Positions 34,501 through 53,283 of a DNA stretch of 64,000 nucleotides are shown piece after piece. Each line of letters starts with the position of its first letter. Positions within the stretch are counted from its first letter, which is position 1. Made by a program: the position numbers and the translations under genes. The stretch covers positions 5,680,696-5,744,695 of the forward strand of contig OZ007506.1 of assembly GCA_963931865.1 (NCBI GenBank), in the 5' to 3' direction. The notes beneath the pieces were generated by a model. That model was not told the DNA's origin. It saw nothing but the letters and a program-made list of their open reading frames with translations, and did not search any database. The DNA is from Axinella damicornis (taxonomy: Eukaryota > Porifera > Demospongiae > Axinellida > Axinellidae).

Positions 34501-37500
34501 GGAGCGAGGTAACTGATTGGAGATGCACATTCATTGATGTTGTAGAATACTTATACCAGTGGTGGCAGAAGACAATACTGTTTGGTGGCACTATTGCTTG
34601 TGCATTGTGTATATTACAGAATAGCGCATATGCCATTGTAAAGTGCGTAGAACCACTTCCCCAGTAGTTGACGTACTGTGTTTGTCTCGGTACACATGAA
34701 GTACACGTGATAATTTGTGTGTCAGTCCAAGCCCCTGTCAAGGGCGACAACCAACCTACCTTGTCTATTGACAGATTGTTGTTACCTTTTGAACGCTAAT
34801 TTGTCTACAAGCCACCACGGATGTCCGCGTTGGAAAATCAAAGGTCAGCAAGTAGCACACCACACAACAATATTGCAAGGGGGAGGGGTCTATAGCGTCC
34901 CCACCCTCTCCAGCCCCCCACCTCTTTCTGCTGCTTATGAGTGTACCATCTGGTATGTGTTAGATTACAGAGTATAGTTTACTACAAAGCACAGTTTATG
35001 TAGTATAGTGCACTAAAAATCATTCCCTATCCCTGGTAGCATAGCTAGTATACAAACAGGGAGTGGTGTAGGAGCTAGGATGACGTAATGGGAAGTACAG
35101 TTTCATGCACTTGCAGATGATCTGCTAGTGATTGGATATCATACGTAGAATTGCTTTGTGATGGCTGCATATTTTCAACCTCGTGTTCAGGTTAATCTTT
35201 CCGAAGATGTGCAGCCACGGTGTGCACACACTGCTACCATATTTGGTTTTGGACCCAAATTCAGGATGATGGTGCTGTTTGGTGGGAAGGTACACGGAGA
35301 TCCTATAGCAGAGACAACTCTCATTGACCTTGGTAAGTGTGCAGTCTGAAGCCTTGCTTACATACTGTGACATGCAGCGTAGGAATTCTGCTTGTTCTAC
35401 TGAATCTGCACGTGATTAGAAATTGTGCCATATATATGTGACAGTCAATAAGTAAACACGCACATGTAGACCTGCAATGCAAATTCTATGTAATGCTCAC
35501 TCTTGTGGGTCTAAAGCCAGAGAAATGTTCACTGCTGAAGTGAGGTTGAAGGAGAGACTCATGAGGGAAGCACTACTAGTTAGACGCATAGCTATTCAGA
35601 GACTGATTTGAATTTCATTTCACCAAGTGAAGTTTTATGCATAGGTATGTTACCTTGTGGGTTACAACACTGAACACCTTATAACTTTTACCCAGTACAC
35701 TCTGTACTTTCAAAGAATGTTGTGGAGGGACGTGGGAGGTCAAAAGGACGGTGGGGAAGGAGGAGCTGGAGAGATTGGTAGAGAGACTGAGGGACCAGAC
35801 CGAGAAGCTACAGTTGCCAACCGACATCAACTACTATGACCTGGAGTTTGTGGAGATGGTGGGAAGTGGTGGGTTTGGGGAAGTATGGAAAGGAAAGTTG
35901 AAGTCCAATGAAAGGATTGTGGCTATCAAGAAAATTAAACCAGGAGCATTGGAGGAGAGGGAGGTGAGCTGGCCTGTAGGCATAAGTTATGATAATACCA
36001 TAGGACTGGATTAGGTTTTGAAGTAGTTATTGCGAGTGCATGTATTGCATGATAGCAATGACAATGGTGTAGTCAGAATCCATTCGTAAGTAGCCAAACA
36101 TTAATTAAGGTAGCATTATACCTTTACCGTTAGGGTACCTTTAACCGTCGGGGCCCCGACGGTTAAAGGTACCTTTAACCGTCGGGGCCCCGACGGTTAA
36201 AGGTACTTTAACCGTCGGGGCCCCGACGGTTAAAGGTACTTTAACCGTCGGGGCCCCGACGGTTAAAGGTACCAGGTATAATGCTACCTTAAAGTAAGGT
36301 TGTGTGCATGCACGGCGCCTTATTGACATTGAAGTTGAAGTCAGTACGTACTTATGGTGGTCCTGGAGGTCGCCGGCGGCATCCATCACGCGTGAACATC
36401 ACATTGTCTACCGTCGATGTGTCACATTGTCATCGTCTACCGTCACATCATCATCGTCTACCGTCACATCATCATCGTCTACCGTCACATCATCATCGTG
36501 TACCGTCACATCATCATCGTGTACCGTCACATCATCATCGTGTACCGTCACATCATCATCGTGTACCGTCACATCGACATTGGCGCTTAGACATCGTCGC
36601 ATAGCGCGACCTCCAGGGCCACCGTACGTACTACACAGCAAGAGGATGTGCCTTAGCTACTCCTAAGATATGCAGGAGTATTGCTTAAGGGTACTTTGCA
36701 TCTTCCCTTCAGGTTCAAATTCTCAGCTCCCTGGATCATCCCCACATCATCAGACTGTACGGCATTGTCACAGGGCAGCCTATACATTACGGGGAGTGCA
36801 TCGTCACAGGTTGGTCCAACCTTCCATGAAAATGACTCGGAACTTTCACAAGTGACTTTTTGTCCAGAATTTGCAGAGAACGGGTCCATTTTTGACTACC
36901 TTCACACCGATCACCAAAAACCCACCCTGGAACAGAGTTTAGTATGGGCAAAGCAGGTGGCACAAGGTACGTATGTGAGTGCAGCTACAGAATTATTCTT
37001 TTGGCTGAAATTAAATATTCCCTATACAATCCTCATTTAGATATACTAGTCTGTACTTGAAATAAATTGCTGTAGTGTTCACAACTCACTGACTAATGTT
37101 TCATTCTTCATAGGTATGATCTACCTTCATCAGAAGAATGTGCTTCACCGGGATCTGAAGTCAAGCAATGGTACGCTATTAGCCTCGTTCCCAGGCCCCG
37201 CCCAGCTTTTCATCGCTAAAAGTACGCGCGTGGGAGAGCCTGGGAGCAAGGCTAGTACGCTATATATAGATATATAATTATATCATCAGTGTTTAGTTCC
37301 ATTCAGTACTGCAGTGGAAGGTTTGTTAAAAACATATTACACCTTGTAGCTATAGGGCACCCAGGTTTATATTTTCAATCTTTTTTTCGTATGTGCCTGC
37401 ACATTGCCATGCCTCCTAGCTTCACATGTACATGTGTCAGTTAACTAGTGGATTGCAAGGTATTGTGTGGTGATCATGAGCCTGAGTGAGTTCAACATTG

Positions 37501-40483
37501 TAAAGAGTGCTTTGCAAGGACTGAACTATAGAGTATAAGTACACAGACAACACTGAAACACGCACACGTAGTATGTGGTGTATACCGTGTGTTCAGCAGG
37601 ACAAACTGTACATGGAAAAGACAATACACAGGAACTGTGAGTCAGGCTAGAACAGACACACGCGGTATATACGTTACGCGTCTTTAAAATTGATGCCGTG
37701 ATTCGAAAACGTTTTTCGGAGACTTGTAGGTACGTACAAAGCCAGCACTCTTTGGAAAAAGCCTTCCGCATGTTCAGAAGAAACCTTCTGATTCTCGGAA
37801 GAAGCTTTCCGGTTTGCAGCGAAGCTGCACCGTGAATGCATATCGGAAAAGCATTCTGAATCTCAGCATCAATTTTAAAGATGCATACCATACTATGTAG
37901 GTACGTACATTCACCCACTGCATGTATGTGCTTAGCAGGACAAATGCCTACAGATGAAAACACACTCATGACAGCACATACGTAGCTAAATAGACAGTGT
38001 GTTGATGAATGTTTGATAGTTTGGTATTGGCCATGAACATATCTCTGGCTCATGTACCAACAATTTAGCTCATCACCTAATAACAGCATTGGTGACTGAG
38101 TTGACCGTAGTCTCACTATAGTGTGCCCATGTGCATGCTGTGCTCTTAGAGTCCACCAAAGAGGCAGATTGGTACTCTTTTGAGTGTTTCCACATTCATA
38201 TATGAAGTGTGCCCATGTTTATGGAATTGATCAAGGTATCCTTAATTCAGGGGTATCCTTTATAAATTAATTGGAGATGCCATCATGTACTGAGAAAGAT
38301 CTGATGATTGTACTCTGCATGCTTTCTGAGGTTTCTATTACATGCTTCACATCTTTGTTTACTCCTTCTGGTGGCAAAGTGACCTTAGAAGGATATGCTT
38401 TGGGGCACTCATTGAAATCTCCCGTACTAATATACTTTGCGAAATTGAATGTGTCAAAACCGGCTATCGACCAAATTCTTGCTATGCGGTATGCACAATA
38501 TTGGAAACTCATATGAAAATTACTTTTGCCACAATACATCTTTCTTGTCCAATGTAGTTGTCCTCACAGCCACCCTGACAGCCAAGGTAATTTCTCCATA
38601 ACAATGCATTTTGACTGCAGTGATAAATATTCCAAGTAACATCAAACCTCCCTACAGATCTGCGATCTTGGCTCTGCTCGGACATTTGAGCACACTGCAC
38701 ACCAGACAACGATAGTGGGGACATATGCGTGGATGGCCCCAGAGGTTGGATGCAGACTGTTGTGTTATGTTGCTCATTGCTAATATATTTGCATAGCTCT
38801 CCACTTGCTGCATTATATACTGACTCATTTTCTGCCACAGATGATGAAAAGAGACCCGGTTTCTAAAGCATGTGACGTCTACTCCTATGGAATTCTCTGT
38901 TGGGAGCTCCTGTCACAGGAAAAGCCATTTTCTCATGTTATCCCACAGTACATGGTGCTCTTTGAAGTCCTTAAAGGGGAGGTGAGTTGTGCTGAATGGT
39001 CTTATTATGATGTCAATGGGGGCTAGCTTCTTACTAAGAACCTCTTCAGTTCAAGTTAAACTGGGATACACTTCACAGAGCATTATTTCTTGTAGGAGAG
39101 CATTATTTGTTGTAGGAGCATCCCCACTTGAGGAACACTACCTATGTAGTTGTGTTATAAAGATTGTGTGACATTAGCATTATTTATTGTGGGAGCATCC
39201 CATGCACTTGAGGAACACTACCTATGTTGTTGAGATTAACATTATCTTCTTGTTATACAGCGGCCGCCTATTCCTAAAACATGTGAACCCTACTTAGCAG
39301 AGCTGATGATCCAGTGTTGGTACAACGATCCAAAGGTATAGCACAGTGTGTTATGATGTCACAGTAGTAACGTTCATACTTAGTGTTACTCAAGGAATCA
39401 GAAGCCTCAGAATCGATCACATGACTGAACAATAAATTGCATTATCTAGATAATGCACAGTTTCAAAGACCAACGGCTGTTTCGGGTCAGTGAGTAACAC
39501 TAAGTACTTTAGATACCAGTTTTGTGCATTACAGGGCTTTGCCGAATAATGTACTCACCTTCAGCTCGTGCATTATCTCGCCCTTGACCATTAACTACAT
39601 TGCCTCCGTGCAATAAACCCACAAACTGGTATATAAACTGCACTGCAAACTGGTATATAAATCTTGCCGCAAGGTGTCATAGTGCAAACAGGACTGTACT
39701 GGATCATGAAATTTTACTTTGCCCCACACTGATGACATGTGTTGTGCATATTGTACCTTTTCTATCAGCATTATGCTTCGAATACCATGCAGCAAATACA
39801 TCAAGCTCACATGCACAACAGGATGCATAATGACATCATTCCAATCAGCTAGTCACAAGTTGTATTGCAACAGTCAAACATGACAGCAATTAGAGGAACT
39901 TTGTTGGCTGAGAATTCGAAGAGCATGGGAATTTTCAGAACAGCAGCAGTGCCAGAGGACTTATCTGAGGCAATGAACAGCACCAGTCATTGAGGGACCA
40001 CTTTAGTTTTCAAAGTGGCACTCTTGTTGCTTTTTTCATTGCAGAACATAAGCAGTCTCCACAGGAAGTACCGTATTTATAAAACGGTACAATTTCAAAA
40101 TTCACTACCGTATGATAGCCTCGTTCCCAGTGCATCGCCAGCTTTTTGTAACTCTCATTTTTTTGTGTGTGGGAGAGCCTGGGAATGAGGCTAACTGTAC
40201 GATTGAAATTTGTGTTGTTTTGATAAGTACATATCCTGGTATGTATCGGGTTGCAGAAATTATTGGTGTGTTAAATTGGAGTCGTGAAAATTCCAAGAAA
40301 TGAATTTCTTTCTACCACTAAATTAGCCTCGTATACCCAGGCCTTCAATCGATTGAAGGCCTGGGTACGAGGCTACCACTAGATTGGATGTACCATTCTG
40401 TTATGTAGATGCTATCATTTTTATCTATGCAGGCTAGACCAAGCTTTGAAACTATTTTGGAGATGCTGGAAAGGAAGAGCTAA
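31514..40483 (+). CDS. Kelch-propeller TKL protein kinase (MAP3K-like)
   Basis: Exons: 31514-32015, 32633-32787, 34134-34508, 35191-35332, 35716-35963, 36713-36809, 36868-36966, 37114-37170, 38558-38586, 38658-38744, 38841-38981, 39261-39335 and 40433-40483 (TAA). They give 685 codons in one unbroken frame. The N-terminal half has about six Kelch blades (for example LYVFGGRDRNDCLQNSLYKL, then AVVYGGRT and MVLFGGKV). A charged helix (EELERLVERLRDQTEKLQL) links to a kinase domain. Kinase motifs: GSGGFGEVW loop, VAIKK lysine, HRDLKSSN catalytic loop, ICDLG in place of DFG, GTYAWMAPE, and DVYSYGILCWELL. The closest families in memory are the MAP3K group of TKL kinases (MLK/ZAK/DLK). Catalysis looks intact, although DLG replaces DFG. 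It probably acts in a stress or MAP-kinase cascade, with the propeller binding partners. The N-terminus is unresolved: a separate start at 31088, or fusion to the receptor. Confidence 0.9.
32886..33012 (+). repeat. short direct duplication in intron
   Basis: gtagcaagcccctattttga agg(a/g)cattgagctaac occurs at 32886 and again at 32972, 86 bases apart. Confidence 0.8.
33055..33480 (-). repeat. repeat family A, copy 4
   Basis: Successive units of gctgctgctccccgatcgcg tccgcctca, then a tail with agtacaaaggtcacatgtca ctagtctagtcc, cccacttccgttat and a CA run, in the same orientation as the copy at 709-1115. Located in a kinase-gene intron. Confidence 0.75.
33527..33951 (+). mobile_element. Helitron-like element family B, second long copy
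   Basis: Begins attaccccgtgcgcatgcgc and ends cacggggtacttgctctgct gagcacctctag followed by T. The tgctc-tgct-gagca hairpin (33930-33943) followed by CTAGT copies the layout, but not the sequence, of the hairpin in the 18586-19175 copy. Confidence 0.55.
34254..34440 (+). repeat. 33-bp in-frame coding repeat (GSGGEPLxxVx) in Kelch exon
   Basis: About six copies of an 11-codon unit encoding GSGGEPL(I/K/N)(G/D)(V/M)(T/E) lie inside exon 34134-34508, in a loop between two Kelch strands. The units are almost identical at the DNA level (gggtctggtggagagcc), so the insertion is young. Being a multiple of three, it leaves the frame open. Confidence 0.9.
36109..36288. mobile_element. TTAA-flanked element built of tandem 40-bp palindromes
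   Basis: TTAA (36105-36108) plus ggtagcattatacc at the left and ggtataatgctacc plus TTAA (36289-36292) at the right are inverted. The inside is four head-to-tail copies of a perfect palindrome, taccgtttaacc-type arms meeting at cggggccccg. The internal units are nearly identical. Target and terminal layout is piggyBac-like. It lies in the kinase-gene intron between exons 35716-35963 and 36713-36809. Confidence 0.85.
36344..36632. mobile_element. inverted-repeat element with 21-bp satellite core
   Basis: Left arm tggtggtcctggaggtcg and right arm cgacctccagggccacc are inverted, with tacgta at both outer ends. Between them is a 21-base tandem unit (ccgtcacatcatcatcgtct a), about seven copies, at roughly 36414-36572, with a c/g variant shift midway. 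It sits only about 55 bases downstream of the TTAA element. Confidence 0.8.
37180..37256. mobile_element. palindromic element, 'cgcccagctttt' subtype
   Basis: tagcctcgttcccaggcccc ... gagagcctgggagcaaggct ag. The interior cgcccagcttttcatcgct is shared with copies at 40113-40193 and 49240-49318. Located in a kinase-gene intron. Confidence 0.85.
39085..39245 (+). repeat. tandem duplication of ~85 bp in kinase intron
   Basis: agcattattt(g/a)ttgt(a/g)ggag catcccc is followed by cacttgaggaacactaccta tgt. The pair occurs twice, so this is a direct repeat ending just ahead of exon 39261-39335. Confidence 0.8.
40113..40193. mobile_element. palindromic element, 'cgcccagctttt' subtype
   Basis: tagcctcgttcccagtgcat, then cgccagctttttgtaactc and gtgtgtgggagagcctggga atgaggcta. 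Located in the last intron of the kinase gene. Confidence 0.85.
40324..40376. mobile_element. palindromic element, short perfect hairpin
   Basis: tagcctcgtatacccaggcc then ttcaatcgattgaa then ggcctgggtacgaggcta. Nearly every base is paired, apart from a 2-base slip (tatac against tac). Fifty bases before the terminal kinase exon. Confidence 0.88.
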
Positions 40484-41196
40484 CGTTTTACCAACTGCTG
40501 GTATTTTTGGACATGGCATGAGTGCAATATTTCATCACTATTATTTTTTGATGTTTGTGTTATGTATGTACATACTGAAACATTTTGGTTCTGCATGATA
40601 ATTTTTATGACTTTGTAGCTACGTGTTTCCTCAAAAATTATTAATAGTGACAACTGTTGCAGCAATGGCTGATCTCACACATCCAAGGATTGAGAACTAC
40701 TATGAATATTAGAGCCAGGCACCACGTGCACATGCACCAATTACAAGAATGGTTACTGCTTGACCTCAGGTGGTGCAGCAGCTTCCTTCCGAGAGACTTG
40801 CAATTGTGAATACCAATTCCTGAAGTGACCACGTACGTACCAAGCTTTAGTTGGGATCTCACCAGGGGCTCATACTTAAGCTCGAGCCTGATCTTACAGT
40901 GCCAATACTATCCATCAACGACTGATATTATAGTAACAGCTGTTAACCAGTCTTTTAGACCTCCATAATCCTACAGAATTTTCACGCATTGGTCTTCACA
41001 TATAATCTACTACCCCATGCCCTCCCAAATGCACCACAGTGGGAGTTATATAATTATAGAGATTGTTATTATAAACCAACATACTCTTGATAATAATATA
41101 CAGCATAACATGTAAAGCATACATGCAAGTATACAATCATGAATTTGTTCAGACCTAAACCATATAATACATCATGCAGTTAGTGGGGATCGTGTC
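40484..41196. other. intergenic region between convergent genes
   Basis: The Kelch-kinase gene ends at 40483 and the fucose synthase gene (minus strand) ends at 41197, so this holds both 3' untranslated regions. No canonical AATAAA was recognised on either strand near the stops, and no other feature was seen. Confidence 0.5.
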
Positions 41197-50838
<9,642 letters not shown>

Positions 50839-51289
50839 TTACCTGTCAGAAGGTATTAGATAGACTAAGGTTTCCGAGGTTGCCACAACAATATAGCTAG
50901 CCTCATTCGCAGACCCACCAGCTTTCTGGACTGGAATCTACCTCAGGTATAAGACAACTGCACAATAATTATATGCCCAAACACAATATGCATTTGCTTG
51001 ACTACCATGATGCCTGTAAAATTTCAAATCTCAGCTATGGGGTACCATCCTGTCAGGTACATACCATTGCATGTTCACCATAAAAACAGTGAAAGGCTCA
51101 CACAAATTACTGGCTGGAGGCTTGGGGCTCTACCACAAAACAGATGACGACAAAGGGCAAGCGGGCTTGCTCCTGTTGTGCTCGCTTTGTAGGTTTTGAG
51201 TCGATGCAAGCTGATACAAAGCATACATGACTGTGTATAACTTGTCCCCAGCCACAAGTGGGAATGAGGATTGCATCACACACATTTCC

Positions 51290-51963
51290 AGCAGAACTAA
51301 AAATCAGAAGGCGAGTCCCTGGAAGACATGTTTCGGGACAGATTAGTATGCAGTATTAACGAAAACCAGATCCAGCGACATCACCTTGCCGAAGCAGACC
51401 TCAGCTTCACAAAGGTATTTGAACTGGCTCAGGCTATGGAGTCAGCGGACCAGAACACGCAGGACTTACAGAAAGCCACTGGGCAGTCAGCCGCGGTGTA
51501 CACAGTACGCAAACAAGGCCAGTGTGGGGTCTGCTACAGATGCGGAGGCAGACATTGGGCTAGCGACTGTCGTTTCCGAGATGCAGAATGTAAAGCGTGT
51601 GGGGAAAAGGACTATATTGCACAAGTCTGTAGAAGCAGAACTCTGGAGGCCAAGCACACCCCAGCTGGGCAAGAGAAGTCCCGTTCACAGCGGGCAAGTG
51701 CACGGTGGTACGTTAGGATACAGTGGAGGACGAGGAAGACCAATCCACAGTATATTCTACATGTATGTTCACGATATAGCTGGGTACAGACAAAGAGACT
51801 AGGAATGTGTAATCAGTCAGTTGTTCTCAATGTCAGCTATGATTTCATTGGATTTGCCTACATTCCTGCAGAGGCCACGGAATATGGCCCAGACAGACAA
51901 GACTGTTTTCCCCTCCGCGCTTCCAGCTACACCCCCAAGCAGGAAAACGTATCTGGGCTGTGA
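51290..51963 (+). pseudogene. retrotransposon gag remnant with one intact zinc knuckle
   Basis: The frame from 51328 reads like Ty3/Gypsy gag: MFRDRLVCSINENQIQRHHL, then FELAQAMESADQNTQDLQKA, then knuckle one CYRCGGRHWASDC, and knuckle two CKACGEKDYIAQVC, in which the expected histidine is tyrosine. After about 51660 the frame loses likeness to the family and ends at TGA 51963. No protease, RT, integrase or LTRs were found nearby. It is a different subfamily from the 43-kb remnant. It lies upstream of the fucose synthase promoter on the opposite strand. Confidence 0.8.
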
Positions 51964-51965
51964 GA

Positions 51966-52325
51966 CTAGTTGAACATCTAGGCCTCTGGGCACGTGCCTA
52001 CATTCGAGTAGTCTCCATGGAATGCAATGACACGTACAATCACTATCATGCAGCCTGCTCATTGCTATCCTGAAACGCTCAGGAGTAAACACGGTTACCT
52101 ATCTAGTTGCCGAAATGGAAAGCCTAATGAATGACATCATCAGGGCTGTCGGAAGCAGCTACAGAGTGGTCAGGGTGGGGTTGGTGTCTGTTGCAGCACG
52201 AAGTGCCACACAAATTTTTTACAATGCGGTGCAAATCGCCAAACGAAATTAGCGCTTGCTTGCTAGGGGGGTCTGGGGGCATGCCCCCCAGGAAAGTTTC
52301 CACGTTCTGAGCTGCTTTCTAAGGC
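51966..52325. other. spacer, nothing recognised
   Basis: No exon, repeat or inverted structure was supported here. Confidence 0.4.
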
Positions 52326-52725
52326 TATGTATATACGTAGGGGACAGCTCGAACGTAGGGGAGTCCCCCGTAGGGGACAGCTCGTAGGGGACAGCTCGAA
52401 CGTAGGGGAGTCCCCCATACCATTTGTCCCCCATACCACTGTTTATAGATCCCAGTGCATCTGTAACAACAGTCTTGTTACCGAACGATCGCTTTGTAAA
52501 GGTGATCTGCCATGATGCTGTTGCATGAGGTACGCATATACTGTAATAGGGAATTTTTTAAAGCCCCAAAAAGTGGCCCTGATTATTTGATTCTAAAGCC
52601 CCAAGAATTGGTCCGGCCGGGTCCAACAGCCCTGATTATTTGATTCTGATTGGTAGGATCAGCATCACAGCCTGCCTGGGGACAGCTCGAACGTAGGGGA
52701 GTCCCCCATACCATTTGTGTAAAGG
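52326..52725 (+). repeat. ggggacagctcgaacg repeats with inverted core
   Basis: The string cgtaggggacagctcgaacg taggggagtccccc occurs twice at 52336-52420 and once more at 52678-52710. Each contains the small palindrome ggggagtcccc, and two are followed by ataccatttgt. Between copies is a duplicated ccctgattatttgattct (about 52580 and 52630). Confidence 0.75.
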
Positions 52726-52857
52726 GTCTGGTTCCCAGACTACACATTTTCTGACCCCGAAATCATCTCGTCCACGTTACAGGTAGAATCACTCCCAACC
52801 TCGTACACACCACTCGAACAACTACATACAACACACAACACAAATCAGTTCACTTAC

Positions 52858-53034
52858 ATGAGCACCATCGACTGGCTTCAAGTTCAACACGACTCGACGA
52901 GTGCGTGGGTTAGTTCCCAGACACTTCTGCGTTTCGTTTCCGGGGTAGGCGGGAGGGAGACGGCTCCTCCCCCCCGCCCGCCCTGCAGAAGTGTCTTGAC
53001 TGGCGGGCGCCTCAACCTCTAGCTCTCCTCCCAC
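52858..53034 (-). CDS. possible first coding exon, glycine/arginine-rich
   Basis: Minus strand ATG at 53034 opens MGGELEVEAPASQDTSAGRA and reaches RRVVLNLKPVDGAH, where CAT|gtaagt is a consensus donor (52857). GC-rich sequence around 52930-53050 would suit a promoter-proximal exon. No family is recognised and no next exon was found before the fucose synthase gene. An untranslated or alternative leader for that gene is possible. Confidence 0.3.
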
Positions 53035-53283
53035 CTCTCCGGCCGGCTAACTACGGGCGCCGCACGTTCCTGTTGCAACATCATTTGGTTGCCTCACGTG
53101 CCAAACCCTGGAAATGTGTAGCTAAATAATTAGACCTTGGAAGTGATTTTGACTGTTGAAGTGTTCCAGATTTTGAAATTGACTAACTTGCATAAATTCC
53201 CAACTTGAATCTTGCACCTGGGATGACATTCAAATAACAAAAATTGGTTCAAAGGACTACGTCACCTAAATGTAAGTAGTTGA

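Noticed and set aside
36302..36666. Serine/threonine or histidine-rich frames near 36.4 kb
   Set aside because: They arise from the 21-base satellite inside an inverted-repeat element, in a kinase-gene intron.
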